DNA of 58,843 bases, from the NCBI GenBank assembly GCA_018058095.1, contig JAGPCO010000032.1:3459-62301 (forward strand), given 5' to 3'. The notes beneath the pieces were generated by a model. It saw only the letters and a program-made list of their open reading frames with translations. It was not told the origin of the DNA and searched no databases. The DNA is from Kofleriaceae bacterium (GTDB taxonomy: Bacteria > Myxococcota_A > Polyangia > Haliangiales > Haliangiaceae). Below are positions 13,301-22,910 of this stretch, in pieces (the first letter of the stretch is position 1; every line of letters begins with the position of its first letter). A program made the position numbers and the translations under genes.

Positions 13301-13938
13301 TCGCGGACGCCGTCGCGGCCGGCCACGGCCGGGCGTGAGGCCGAGGTGAACACGTCGTCGTCGAACGGGTTGGCGCCGAGCCCGGTCAGCGCGGTCGGGA
13401 CCCGGACCCGGACCGAGGTCGCGGCGTTGTCGTCGACCGCCGCGCTCGGTGCCGCCGACGGCATCAACGGGCTGGCGCCGAGCAGCTCGCCCAGGGCCTC
13501 CGGCGCGGCCAGGTCGAAGTCGTCGGCGACGGCGGTCCGGGTGACCGGGCGGGCCGGTCCGACCGGGCGCGGCCGCGACGTCGGCAGGCCGCGGTCGAGG
13601 GTGTGGACGTCGAGATCGACGGTGGGGCTGTCCTCGCCGAGGGCCGGTCCGGGCGCGACCACGTCGGCCGGATCGAACTCGGCCTCGAGGGTCGCGCCGC
13701 CACCATCATCGGCCTGGCCCAGGACCGGGTCGGCCGGGATCGCGGCCATGCCGAGGCGGGTCGGATCGTCGACGGCGGCGGATGGGTCGGCCTCGCCGGC
13801 GCGGCCGTCCTCGGCGCCGGACCGGCCATCGGCCTCGTGCAGGGCGTCGAACGTCGCGTCCCAGGCGTCGAGCTCGCGCAGCAGGTCGTCGTCGTCGCCG
13901 AGCGCGCCCAGCCCACCCTTCTTGGTCCCGTCGGTCAC
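7360..13938 (-). CDS. giant TPR-solenoid protein A with a shared C-terminal domain
   Basis: A 2,192-aa protein. Residues 1 to about 600 are low-complexity, acidic and Pro/Ala-rich with short acidic motifs (LGDDDDLLRELDAWDATFD, NPFDDDVFTSA), so probably disordered. About 600-1900 is a long run of TPR-like helical pairs with Ala-rich spacing (for example LGRALAVEREPARARALARA). The last 290 residues form a separate domain containing GVGDLDVYLSPRQPW and ALVLARASLSIPLRLPPDEL, clearly related to the end of the neighbouring giant protein. There is no signal peptide or TM segment, so it is probably cytoplasmic. The GTG start overlaps the upstream stop (GTGA), with GGAGGT six bases ahead. The function is unknown; a scaffold for a large protein assembly is the natural inference. 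Confidence 0.85.
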   Translation of the reverse strand: MTDGTKKGGLGALGDDDDLLRELDAWDATFDALHEADGRSGAEDGRAGEADPSAAVDDPTRLGMAAIPADPVLGQADDGGGATLEAEFDPADVVAPGPALGEDSPTVDLDVHTLDRGLPTSRPRPVGPARPVTRTAVADDFDLAAPEALGELLGASPLMPSAAPSAAVDDNAATSVRVRVPTALTGLGANPFDDDVFTSASRPAVAGRDGVRDEDDLAPPPAPVPAAEVRTRRARSSTASGDFASESPTKMTSLDPELVDRSRRAPAPAPAPTPVRTGPAIVRRPDPRADRVTPAGGIPALVEATAVASPTAAQSAASAAAFFAEEPPASEFTLDEAFYDDIEVQAGAAAPSPVAPTRSGPITTPPPSAPEPRRTTVHVVRRATAATRPPPLGPEVEAGPVIEMEADDEPAATGAAPAELNFDDFSDLAQPASQPTSSTATTGPVELVEARRPVIDLDQDSDAAEIQAMPGFEDSTEIGPEGIDDEFAVLGPAGQARPRRPSGNATRAEPLASRSGAGAGSGAVPAAPASAVLSARVKTPTSVPPMGVPLEALLGPAVAAPTSPTLIAAPGPGTDDAVGTVAAAATAAPAPVVPTATVDAARELPDPALDLDALVLPDQGPVGPVETDDAVADRLMIYERELEAVDDTHTAAALRAEAGRLAERLGDPERARGHYEAALIANPRCLPALHGLRRVARAVGDLAEVTTHLDAELSLAGSLERRPLALARVDLLMAGAEQDLARVAVGELLDGAPSDVRGLLAHLELAFLDGRADEFADALDRLAAALPDSPLRASVAVARGHLAEHRGDRPAAAECFQHGVSAGAVAWLGLVRTAPTPHAALLTLAQAAAAATPTLAGGLAVRAERHGADPAQRAAALAVASAALPSEPVVATLAARLNGDSNSTDGMAAAFARLAGSDARPALRAHAAVVAAELAGGSAAAWELAAAADPDDEYAAAQRRGALVAEGNAERSLALDVAAVAADPTRARPAVRAALGLAATGDVDAALALLVSAPGGAPARTLGVGDASVEARADILAAAGRWQARAALWAEVAAGADEAALGLALARAARASHDAVIELESGADAGSMIVAALEAWGRVIERDPEDAEAHAACLTLADGLADADVLLDVLGRALAVEREPARARALARARIRAAIAAPATDPARVDELLEELTSLAGGSEDPRRLALAAEWAARTRRPQILAAALGERAEALAGRPGRATEVVAQRYRAAALWLVADEAARAVQLLGQVLEAQPGLAVAHDLATAARRRLGDLDEVAARTAAPASTAGPDAFARLVRDAELAAARGDGAAASVLLGKALTLRPQDPIAEQPLLRIARHGREAAAVAAIALAELRTAEARADQRAVAEAYERLGDVDAELRADLGSAVVSWEAAVTADPHRLAAIRALERAHLAGPSPRWAELARLRRLEAAAQATPAAPADLVALGLDQAGLSERAGLADSELRAVYQAVVEREPGQRVALFHLESLVRRAGASRELAALERAIADLHAADPGASAAFLTRAGETLTEIGDLDGAIAAFKDAVARVPGHVPALAGWRWAALRGQLWVDVAEAALAEAGQQAGPAARARLAHLAAVALMDRALDGDRALAALRVALTAEPAHRDAFVRTRILLEEDANHDDLAALLSQRLDVETDVDQRVALHRAVAELHRNFLSDRDTAKRHYQAILEIDGHDVRAIAAVSDICWEQGAWAEAAEALMARAKLERDPQLLRTLFFRLGLIYAERIPDPGIAIKAFQKALSYNPDDDAALDRLAELAIATGEWKLALGACERLIKIEADPDRRVRHLHRVARVFADGLGDRRRAERALNVALDGAPTNDQALTALIRFYQDVRDVTSVRVHLNRVAGMMRARIAADLRDGAAARVLSRVMVARADAGVAGSAQLARAAAELAVITGGAEDRERSILTSQPTLAPAGLTRPEHTELLYPRAVPTELRQIFAQLGDRLAKHVGVDLRPYGATRGDRLRAKDSPIAATAAQVADGLGVGDLDVYLSPRQPWVMIAEPTSPPSLVIGAELAKLGASAVRFAAGGALVLARASLSIPLRLPPDELAVLVVAMARLFQPDFPSRGAADDAVATQVQKLRRLIPSGLMNALRPYALALDGGSLEVTGLAAGLRAAAYRAGLVASGSLAAGLAAIAGQAGIHGGPAAALDHPDAADLVQFAIGEDHSALVG

Positions 13939-16900
13939 GCGCCACCTCCGCGATCGGCGCCGAGCTCGTAGCCGAGCTCGTGCCGCAGGGCCAGGTGCGC
14001 CGCGCCGACCGACCAGGCGGTCAGCTCGAGCGCGAGCGGGCTGTCGACGACGGCGCGGCCGCCACGGCCGACATCGAGGTAGGCCAGCGCGATCGCCAGA
14101 TCGCCCACCGCGAGCAGGCCGAACCGGTTGCCGACCCCGGCGGCGTGGCGCCGGAACGCGGTGAGGTCGGCCGCGTCGATGGCGCGCGCCGCCGGCAGCG
14201 CCGCGAACGCCTTCTTGTCGCGCCGGCCCCAGTGCTTGTCGAGCAGCCGGACCCGTTCGTCGACGGGGTTGCGATCGGCGGCCGCGGCCTCGGCCAGGAT
14301 CGGCGGCACCGGCACCCCGGCCACCTGCAGCGCCGCCGCCCACATCCACAGCAGCTCGACGTCCTTGAGCTCGAGCAGCGGACCGGTCGCCTCCGCGGCC
14401 AGGACCAGGGCCCGGGCCAGCGCGAACCGGGCCGGGCCATGGTCGGCGCGGGCCACGTCCGCGCCCAGGCACAACGTCGGGGTGTCAGCCGCCAGCGCAC
14501 GCGCCACGCCGGCCCGGCCCTCGCTGACGTAGACGTCGAGATCTCCGAGGCCGAGCTGGCCGGCCAGCGCGGCGGCCAGGCCGAACTTCTCGCCCAGCTT
14601 CTTGAAGGCGACCCGATCGGCGCGGACGAAGCCGAGCTTGCCCGGCTCGAGCGCGAGCGCGGCGGTCACCGCCGGCGCCAGCGCGCGCCACAGCTCCCCG
14701 GTCGCGCCGAGGCGAGCGCCGTCCTGGCCGGGCCCGGCGGCGCCGATCAGGGCTCGCTGCGCCGGCGCCAGCGCCACCCGCTTGATGGCCGGCACGTGGG
14801 CCCGCCCGGCGGCGAGGACCGCGCGCTGCTCGGCCGACGGCGTGCCGAGCGCCTCGACGCCGGCGACGGCCAGCCAGCGGGCCTCGACGTCGCTCTGCCA
14901 GGCGGCGATGGTCGACAGGCGATCGTACAGCCCGACCTTGCCCGGGCCGGCGGCGATGGCCAGCCGCATCTCGTCGGCGGCGCTGGCCAGCAGCTGGGCG
15001 CGTGGCCCGGCCTCGAGCAGGTCGGCCAGCTCGCGGATGACCTCGAGGTTGAGCGGGTCGGCCTTGCGGCCGCGATCGAGGGCCAGCCGCGCCGCCGCCT
15101 TGTCGCGCACCTTGTCGCGCAGCACCGCGGCCAGGCGCAGCTCGTCACGGGCCCGCTCGGGCCCGCTGCCGCGCAGCCGGCCCATCTCGCGCAGGCTCGA
15201 CGCCACCCGCGTGAAGTCGCCGGCCCGGGTCGCCAGGCCGACCATCCGCTCGTGCAGGGCGAGGTCGTCCGGGCTGTGCTCGACCACCTTGGCCAGCTGC
15301 TCGACGGCGCCGGCCAGATCGCCGGTGTCCTCCGACAGGACCCGGGTCAGGGTCAGCTCGACCTCGGCCCGACGCTCGGCGCGGGGCTCGACCTCGACGT
15401 AGCGCCGCCACAGCGCCAGCGCCGTCGTGGTGTCACCCAGCTTGTGCGCCAGATCGGCGCGGAAGCGCAGCGCCTCACCGTTGCGCGCGTCCCGCCCGAG
15501 CAGATCGTCGAGGTCGGCGATGGCGCCGGCGTGATCGCCGATGCCGAAGGCCAGGGTGGCGCGCTCGAGCAGGATCGGCACCGCGGCCGGGCCGGCCGGG
15601 CCACCCTCGGCACCGAGCCAGGTCAGGCGATCGGACAGCGCGCCGTGCAGGCCGCCGACGTCGCTGGCCTGGCGCAGCAGCTCGGCGTAGCGGTTGAACT
15701 CGGCCGCGCCCGGGTCGGTCGCGAGCAGGCGACGGTAGGTCGCCATGGCCGCGGTGACGTCGGCCCCTGCCCCGCTGGCGGTGGCCGGTCGCGCGCCGGC
15801 GCGTGGCGCGGCGGCGGCGTCGAACACGGCGGCCGCCTCGCGCAGCAGGGCCAGGCGGTGGCCGGCGTCGCCGAGCAGGCAGGCCAGGCGGTAGGCGGCG
15901 CGGGCCGCGGTGCGGGTGTCGCCGCCCTTGCGGGCGAGCCGGCGCAGCGCCTCGAGCGCGCGCAGGTCGTCGCCGTCGGCGCGCAGCACGGCGGCCACGA
16001 CCTGCCCGGCCTCGCGCAGGCGGCCAGCGGCCTCGAGGGTCTCGGCCCGCTCGAGATCCCAGCTGGCCCGGCCGGCCTCGTCGGCCAGGTCGGCCCGCAT
16101 CGCCAGCACCTCGGCCCGCGCCAGCTGAGCGTCGACGTACGCCGACGGGTCGCGCGGATCGGGCTGGGCCACCACCGACGCCAGGTCGGCCGCGACCACG
16201 ACCGCGCCGACGTCATCGCTGGCGGCGCGGGCGGCCGCGACCTGGGTCACCACGCCGGCGCCATCACCGGCGGCCGCGGCCAGCGCCGCCGCCCGCAGGT
16301 GCAGGGCGGTCGCCGCCGCCGGCAGGCCGGCGCTGACGGCGAGCGCGCCGTAGGCGTGGGCCATGGCGGTCGGATCGCCACGCCGGGCCGCGACCAGCGC
16401 CGCCCCGAGCTGGCACCCCGGTCGGCTGGCGTCGATGGCCAGGGCCTGCGCGAACAGCTCGCCGGCGCGATCGGGATCCTCGAGGGTGAGCGCGGCGAAC
16501 CAGGCGGCGTCCTCGAGCAGGCTGCCGATCAGATCGGGCGCCTGGCCCCACGCCGCCAGCTGCTGGGTCATCTCCAGCCGCATCGCGCTGTCGCCGCTGG
16601 CCACCGCCAGCTCGACCAGGGCCAGCGCCGCCGCCTGGGCCGGCAGCCCGCCGTCGCCGGCGGTGACCAGGGCCCGGTAGGCGTCGACGGCGTCGTCGCG
16701 GCGACCGGCGCGCTCGAGCGCGAGGGCCAGCTCGAGCCGGGCCGCCGCCGCGTGTTCGGGCGCGGCCGCGTCGGCGATGCGCTCGAGGAACTCGACCGAC
16801 GCCGCCGGGTCGGCGCCGAGGGTCCGGACCAGGCCATCGAGCGCGGTGGCGTCGTCGGGCGCGCGGTCGAGCATGGCGCGCCACGCCGCCGCGGCCGCCG

Positions 16901-19900
16901 CTGGCTGGCCGAGCCGGACCTCGAGCACCCAGGCCGCCTCGCGCTGGGCCCGCCCCGCGGCCGCGCCGTCGGGGAGCGCCGCGGCCTCGCGTTGCCGCTC
17001 CTCCACCAGCTCGGCCCAGCGCTCGTCGGCGCGCAGCAGATCGACCAGCGAGGCGCGCGCGAAGGCGTCGTCGGGGTCGCGCCCGAGCACGAGCCGGTAC
17101 AGGCCGATCGCTTTGTCGACCTGGCCGATGCGCTCGAGCAGGCGGGCGGCGCTGGCGGCGGCGATGAGGCGCCGCTCCGGGCTGGGGTCGGACTCGGACA
17201 GGGCGACCAGGTGCTGGGCCCGCTCCTCGTCACGGCCGGCCTGGGCCAGCAGGCCTTCGATGCGCCAGCCGATGCGACCGTCGGGATCGCCGGCGACCGC
17301 GACCAGGCGCCGGTCGGCGTCGATCGCGCCATCGACGTCGCCGCGGCTGCGCCGCAGGTGGCCGAGGCGCTCGAGCGCGGCGCGCTGTTCGGGCGGCTGG
17401 CCGCGCTCGACGCGGGCCGCCAGCAGCCCGGCGGCGTCGTCGAGGCGACCGCTGGCCAGGGTGATGTCGAGCAGCGCCGCCAGCGCCGCCGCGTCGTCCG
17501 GCCGGAGCTCGAGCGCCTGCTGCAGCGCGGCCTCGGCCTCGGCGCGGCCGACGTCCCCGCCGACGTGGTGCGCCCACAGCTCGGCCGCGGCCACGTAGGA
17601 CGCGACCGCGGCGTCGGGGTCGGGCGCGAGGTCGGCGCCGCTCGCGCTCGGTCCGAGCACGGTGCCGAGCTTGTGGCTGTCGGCCGCGGCCAGGTACACG
17701 CGGGCCAGGTCGGCCGGATCACCCTGCTGGATCGCGTCGCGCTCGGCCAGCGCGGTCAACGCGACGAAGCCGCGGTGGCTGGCCTCGAGCGAGGCCAGGA
17801 GCGGGCGGGCCGCGTCGCGCTGCCCGCCGCGCAGGAGCGCGTCGACCCGGCGCAGCGACAGCGCCAGCCCGCGCCCCGGATCGGCCTCGATCGACTGCCA
17901 GCTCTCGACCAGCTCGGCCAGCTCGTCGTACCGGCCCAGCTCCTCGGCCAGCTCGATCAGGTCGGCCAGGAGGATGGGCTCGCCGGGGGCGACGGCCAGC
18001 GCCCGCTGCAGGTAGCCCCAGGCCTCGTCGGCCTGACCGCTGGCGCGGGCGACCTGGGCCTGACGCCGACGCACGGCGACCAGCTCGAGGCGAACCCGGG
18101 TGGACGGATCGGGCGGCTGGCCCGGGTCGCGCGCCAGCACCGCGACGCCGACGCCGGCCTCGCCGAAGCGAGCCTCGAGCGACGCGGCCCGGGCGTCGAG
18201 CGCGGCGCGCAGCGCGTCGGGCGCGTCGCCCAGCTCGGCCAGGCGGATCTGCTCGGCCACGACCCGATCGCGCTCGACCCCGAGCGCGCTGGCGCGAGCC
18301 ACCGCGTCCTGCGCCGGCGCGAACTCCCCGGCGTCGGCGTGGGCGCGCGCCAGGTCGAGCAGGTACAGGCAGCGGCGGACCGGATCGCCGGCGCACTCGG
18401 CCAGGCGGGCCCACACCTCGCGCAGCAGGCCGAGATCGCGATCGAGCTGGCCGATGCGCTCGAGCTCGAGCAGCGCGCCCTGGTGGCCCGGGTTGGCCTT
18501 GACCGCCTCCTCGAAGGCCTGCCGCGCCTCGGCCCGCTGCTCGAGGCGCTGGCCGACGACGCGCCCGCGCTCGACCCACAGCTCGGCGCGCTCGCCGTCG
18601 TCCTTGCACAGGCGCAGCTCGGCGTCGATCAGCTTGAGCAGGTTCGGCCACAGCGCGCGGCGGTAGAAGATGCGGCGGATGGCCCACAGGTTGGGCCGGT
18701 ACGACGGGTCGGCCGCCAGGGCGCGCCCGAACGCCTTGACCGCGCGCGCCTCGTCGGCCAGGCGGCGCTCGTACAGCTCGCCCAGCTCGTAGGCCAGCGC
18801 GGCCGCGGCGGGGCCGGTCGCCGCCTCCAGCTCGGCCGCGACCTCCTGGGCCCGCCGCTCGAGCGCGGCGTCGCCGGTGTCGGCCAGCGCCCGGTCGAGC
18901 ACGGTCGGGGTCTCGAGCTGGGTCTCGAGCGGGGTGTCGACCACCACCGTCGGGGTCTGCGTCGCCACCGCCAGGTCATCACCGCCGGCGCCAGGGCTGG
19001 CGCCGACCGGCTCGAGGTCGTCGACCTCGACCTCGACGGTGGAGGTGACGGCGGCGGCGGCGGCGACAGGCGCCGCTTCGTCGGCGACCAGGGCGATGGG
19101 CGCGGTGTGCAGGCGGGGCGACATCGACATCGCCACCGGCATGGCCATCAGCGACGACGCCGGCGCGTCGTCCTCGTCGGCGTCACGCCCCCGCTCGGCC
19201 ACGTCGAGCAGGTGGCTGGACGCGAGCGCCGCGGTGACCGCGGCGGCGGCGTCATCGGCCCCCGGTGGCTCGGCCGAGGCGCTCGCGAGCGGGCCGGCCG
19301 GCGTGGGCGACGGCGGCGACGCGGGCGTGGTCGGGCCCGGCGGCGGCAGCGGGGGGCGGCTCGAGGTCTTGGCCCGCGGCAGCGGCGGCACGGCCACGAC
19401 CGGGCGCCCCACCGGCGGCGCCGGCGGGATCCGCAGCGGTGGCAGCGGCGGCCGCAGCGGCGGCCGCACCGGCGGTCGCGCGACCGGGCGCGGCGCGGCC
19501 GGCACGTCGGCCTCGAGCTGCATGTCGTCGAGCTCGCTCAGCTCCTCGACCTCGCCCGACTCCTCGCGTGGAAGCGGGGCCGGCACCGACGCCGACGGCG
19601 CCAGCGGGGGGATGGCCACCACCAGGCGGCGGCCGGAGTCCGCCGCGGTGGTCGCGCCGGCGACCTCGACGGGCGCGGCCGGGACCGGCGCCGGCGGCGG
19701 TGGCGGTGGAGCGGCGGGCGCCGGCGCCTCGACGACCTGGCGCAGCGGCGGCACGGTGTCGCCGGCGCGCGCGCGCGCGACCTCGACGGCGACCGGCCGA
19801 TCGAACTCGACCTCGTCGACGTCCTCGTCGACGGCGACGCCGGCGGCGCCATCGGCGGTCAGGGCGAGCCGGGCGTCGACGCGGGCGGCCAGGCTGGAGA

Positions 19901-20087
19901 ACGGCGGCGGGCGGGTCTGCGACCGCAGCGGCTCGGGCGGCGCGACCAGCCCACCCTGCTCGGAGTCTGGACGCACCGGGGCCGCCGCCGCGGCGCCCTG
20001 GTCGCCCGCGGGCCGGCCGTCTTCAGAAGACTCGGGCGGCGTCCCCAACGTGCGGAAATCACAGCATCCGACGACCGTCCCTGTCAA
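13935..20087 (-). CDS. giant TPR-solenoid protein B, paralogue of protein A
   Basis: Up to 2,050 aa. It has the same plan as the downstream protein. About 370 low-complexity residues (Pro/Ala runs, PPPAPVPAAPVE-like) come first, then a very long TPR region (ELGELYERRLADEARAVKAF and FGRALAADPSYRPNLWAIRR are typical units). The C-terminal domain has GLGDLDVYVSEGRAGV and ALVLAAEATGPLLELKDVEL. No export signal is visible. The start is uncertain: the TTG at 20087 lies inside a TTGACA that may be a -35 box, so translation may begin at the in-frame GTG at 19976 (2,013 aa) or at the TTG near 20049. The stop overlaps the GTG of the second giant gene, so the two proteins are made together and may form a complex. 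Confidence 0.82.
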   Translation of the reverse strand: MTGTVVGCCDFRTLGTPPESSEDGRPAGDQGAAAAAPVRPDSEQGGLVAPPEPLRSQTRPPPFSSLAARVDARLALTADGAAGVAVDEDVDEVEFDRPVAVEVARARAGDTVPPLRQVVEAPAPAAPPPPPPAPVPAAPVEVAGATTAADSGRRLVVAIPPLAPSASVPAPLPREESGEVEELSELDDMQLEADVPAAPRPVARPPVRPPLRPPLPPLRIPPAPPVGRPVVAVPPLPRAKTSSRPPLPPPGPTTPASPPSPTPAGPLASASAEPPGADDAAAAVTAALASSHLLDVAERGRDADEDDAPASSLMAMPVAMSMSPRLHTAPIALVADEAAPVAAAAAVTSTVEVEVDDLEPVGASPGAGGDDLAVATQTPTVVVDTPLETQLETPTVLDRALADTGDAALERRAQEVAAELEAATGPAAAALAYELGELYERRLADEARAVKAFGRALAADPSYRPNLWAIRRIFYRRALWPNLLKLIDAELRLCKDDGERAELWVERGRVVGQRLEQRAEARQAFEEAVKANPGHQGALLELERIGQLDRDLGLLREVWARLAECAGDPVRRCLYLLDLARAHADAGEFAPAQDAVARASALGVERDRVVAEQIRLAELGDAPDALRAALDARAASLEARFGEAGVGVAVLARDPGQPPDPSTRVRLELVAVRRRQAQVARASGQADEAWGYLQRALAVAPGEPILLADLIELAEELGRYDELAELVESWQSIEADPGRGLALSLRRVDALLRGGQRDAARPLLASLEASHRGFVALTALAERDAIQQGDPADLARVYLAAADSHKLGTVLGPSASGADLAPDPDAAVASYVAAAELWAHHVGGDVGRAEAEAALQQALELRPDDAAALAALLDITLASGRLDDAAGLLAARVERGQPPEQRAALERLGHLRRSRGDVDGAIDADRRLVAVAGDPDGRIGWRIEGLLAQAGRDEERAQHLVALSESDPSPERRLIAAASAARLLERIGQVDKAIGLYRLVLGRDPDDAFARASLVDLLRADERWAELVEERQREAAALPDGAAAGRAQREAAWVLEVRLGQPAAAAAAWRAMLDRAPDDATALDGLVRTLGADPAASVEFLERIADAAAPEHAAAARLELALALERAGRRDDAVDAYRALVTAGDGGLPAQAAALALVELAVASGDSAMRLEMTQQLAAWGQAPDLIGSLLEDAAWFAALTLEDPDRAGELFAQALAIDASRPGCQLGAALVAARRGDPTAMAHAYGALAVSAGLPAAATALHLRAAALAAAAGDGAGVVTQVAAARAASDDVGAVVVAADLASVVAQPDPRDPSAYVDAQLARAEVLAMRADLADEAGRASWDLERAETLEAAGRLREAGQVVAAVLRADGDDLRALEALRRLARKGGDTRTAARAAYRLACLLGDAGHRLALLREAAAVFDAAAAPRAGARPATASGAGADVTAAMATYRRLLATDPGAAEFNRYAELLRQASDVGGLHGALSDRLTWLGAEGGPAGPAAVPILLERATLAFGIGDHAGAIADLDDLLGRDARNGEALRFRADLAHKLGDTTTALALWRRYVEVEPRAERRAEVELTLTRVLSEDTGDLAGAVEQLAKVVEHSPDDLALHERMVGLATRAGDFTRVASSLREMGRLRGSGPERARDELRLAAVLRDKVRDKAAARLALDRGRKADPLNLEVIRELADLLEAGPRAQLLASAADEMRLAIAAGPGKVGLYDRLSTIAAWQSDVEARWLAVAGVEALGTPSAEQRAVLAAGRAHVPAIKRVALAPAQRALIGAAGPGQDGARLGATGELWRALAPAVTAALALEPGKLGFVRADRVAFKKLGEKFGLAAALAGQLGLGDLDVYVSEGRAGVARALAADTPTLCLGADVARADHGPARFALARALVLAAEATGPLLELKDVELLWMWAAALQVAGVPVPPILAEAAAADRNPVDERVRLLDKHWGRRDKKAFAALPAARAIDAADLTAFRRHAAGVGNRFGLLAVGDLAIALAYLDVGRGGRAVVDSPLALELTAWSVGAAHLALRHELGYELGADRGGGA
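20058..20087 (-). promoter_or_regulatory. candidate sigma-70-type promoter for the giant TPR operon
   Basis: On the minus strand TTGACA (20087-20082) is followed by 18 bases and TGTGAT (20063-20058), a perfect -35 with a 4/6 -10. Transcription would start near 20051, downstream of the TTG that opens the longest reading frame. If the promoter is real, protein B starts later. Confidence 0.4.
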
Positions 20088-20148
20088 CCGACCGCGGCGT
20101 CGATCGCTCTGGCACCAGGCGCGAGAACGACGACCGCTGATGCCACGT

Positions 20149-20214
20149 GGCCGAGATCGTGATCGTGGCCGTGATCGCGATCAAGCCGGTGGCCGTGGCC
20201 GTTCACGTGAACGG
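20149..20214. repeat. degenerate hexamer repeat ending in a 16-bp perfect palindrome
   Basis: The stretch reads as imperfect six-base units (GATCGT, GATCGT, GGCCGT, GATCGC, then GCCGGT, GGCCGT, GGCCGT). It ends in CCGTTCACGTGAACGG at 20199-20214, a perfect palindrome. It lies between the 3' end of the ammonia-lyase gene and the giant TPR operon. The palindrome could be an operator for the TPR operon or part of the repeat. This 230-base gap holds no gene. Confidence 0.6.
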
Positions 20215-20317
20215 GAACGACACCGTGATCCTGCTCGCTCCCCGCGTGGGGGCCGGTGCGAGCGGACCGATCAGCAGGCTGTGGTGGCTCGTCAGGTCGC
20301 CGTCGGCCCCCGGCGCC

Positions 20318-21856
<1,539 letters not shown>

Positions 21857-21938
21857 CGGGCTCGTTTACACCAAAGCGCGCGGGGACGTCGACCCCACGG
21901 GATGACGCCTGCCGGTGGGCGCAAGATCGATCGGTTAC

Positions 21939-21978
21939 ATGGACACGTGGACGTGGATGTGGACGTGGCCGTGGCCGC
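21939..21978. repeat. degenerate GTGGAC/GTGGCC hexamer repeat
   Basis: About six imperfect units (GTGGAC, GTGGAT, GTGGAC, GTGGCC, GTGGCC). They lie upstream of hutH and resemble the hexamers on its other side. This 208-base gap also holds the terminator of the upstream operon and no gene. Confidence 0.55.
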
Positions 21979-21994
21979 GCTCGTGATCCCGCCC

Positions 21995-22028
21995 CGAAAA
22001 CGAAACGACCCCGCCGGCAGCGGGGTCG
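21995..22028 (-). terminator. rho-independent terminator of the BlaI-M56-DsbA operon
   Basis: On the minus strand CGACCCCGC (22028-22020) pairs perfectly over nine bases with GCGGGGTCG (22014-22006) around a 5-base loop and is followed directly by TTTCGTTTTC. It begins 36 bases past the stop of the DsbA-like gene. This is the clearest intrinsic terminator in the window. Confidence 0.85.
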
Positions 22029-22064
22029 AGCGTCACACGCGGCGTCAGGCCCGCGTGCCGACGA

Positions 22065-22910
22065 TCACTTGGGCATCTCGACGGCCTTGAGGCCCTTCTC
22101 CATGACCCAGGTCTGGTAGTAGCTCGCGGCCGGGGTGCCGGCGGCGATGCGCTCGTTGGCCTTCTTGAGCTCCTCGTCGATCACCGCGACGAAGGCGTCG
22201 AGCGGCTGCGCGCCCGACAGGAAGCGGCCGTTGATGAAGAAGGCCGGGGTGGCCGACACGCCGAGCGTGGCCAGGTCCTTCTGGTCCTTCTGGATGACGG
22301 CGTTGCACTCGCCCTTCATGTCAGCCTTGAACTTGCCGAGGTCGAGGCCGATCTCCTTGGCGATACCCTCGACGTTCGGGCAGCCGGCGTCCGAGGTCCA
22401 GCAGCGGTCGGCGTCGAACTTGCGGGCCTTGAAGATCTGGTCCCACAGGCCGACCTCCATGGCCGAGAACTTGCCCTGCTTGTGGGCCGCACACGCCGCC
22501 AGCGCGGTCGAGGTCGCGACCTGCGGGTGGACCACGTAGTGCTTGTAGACGATGCGCAGATCGTTGCCGTACTTCTTCTTGAGCTCCTCCGTCGTCGGCC
22601 GGACCTTCTCGCAGTACGGGCACGCGTACTCGTAGGCCTTGACGATGGTGATCTTGGCGTCGGCCGGGCCCTCGAAGGCCGCGCCGTCGATGGCGGCGGC
22701 GTAGGTCTTCGACGGGTCGGCCTGCGGGCGGCGCGGCTGCTGAGCCGCCGCGCCGGCGCCACGACCGCCGCCGGCCTTGACCAGGGCCAGGAGCTCGGCC
22801 TGGCCCTTCTTGAGCTCGGCGATGTCGGCTTCCATCTTCTTGTTGTCCTGCTGGCACGCGCCAGCGAGGAGGGACCACGCGATCGGGAGGGCTAGGACAA
22901 GCTTGTTCAT
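22065..22910 (-). CDS. DsbA-like thioredoxin-fold lipoprotein (CPYC)
   Basis: A 281-aa protein. The signal peptide ends LAGAC (Cys19), so it is probably lipid-anchored in the periplasm. A short coiled coil (about 24-46) and a Gly/Pro linker come next. A DsbA/thioredoxin_4-type domain from about residue 70 follows, with active-site CPYC at 97-100 and the cis-Pro loop GVSATPAFFINGR. It should oxidise or isomerise disulfides. An additional Cys pair (CWTSDAGC) lies in the helical insert. GGAG sits 8 bases before the ATG. The start overlaps the stop of the M56 sensor gene by four bases, making it the last gene of a BlaI-M56-DsbA operon. This suggests that envelope thiol status or damage is what the operon answers. 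Confidence 0.88.
   Translation of the reverse strand: MNKLVLALPIAWSLLAGACQQDNKKMEADIAELKKGQAELLALVKAGGGRGAGAAAQQPRRPQADPSKTYAAAIDGAAFEGPADAKITIVKAYEYACPYCEKVRPTTEELKKKYGNDLRIVYKHYVVHPQVATSTALAACAAHKQGKFSAMEVGLWDQIFKARKFDADRCWTSDAGCPNVEGIAKEIGLDLGKFKADMKGECNAVIQKDQKDLATLGVSATPAFFINGRFLSGAQPLDAFVAVIDEELKKANERIAAGTPAASYYQTWVMEKGLKAVEMPK

Noticed and set aside
13782-20162. Reading frames of over 2,000 codons on the plus strand across the TPR genes
   Set aside because: They are antisense shadows of the real minus-strand genes, produced by extreme GC bias. They show no domains and are rich in Arg/Gly/Ala runs.
20149-20214. CRISPR array
   Set aside because: Units are six bases, imperfect, with no unique spacers and no cas gene.
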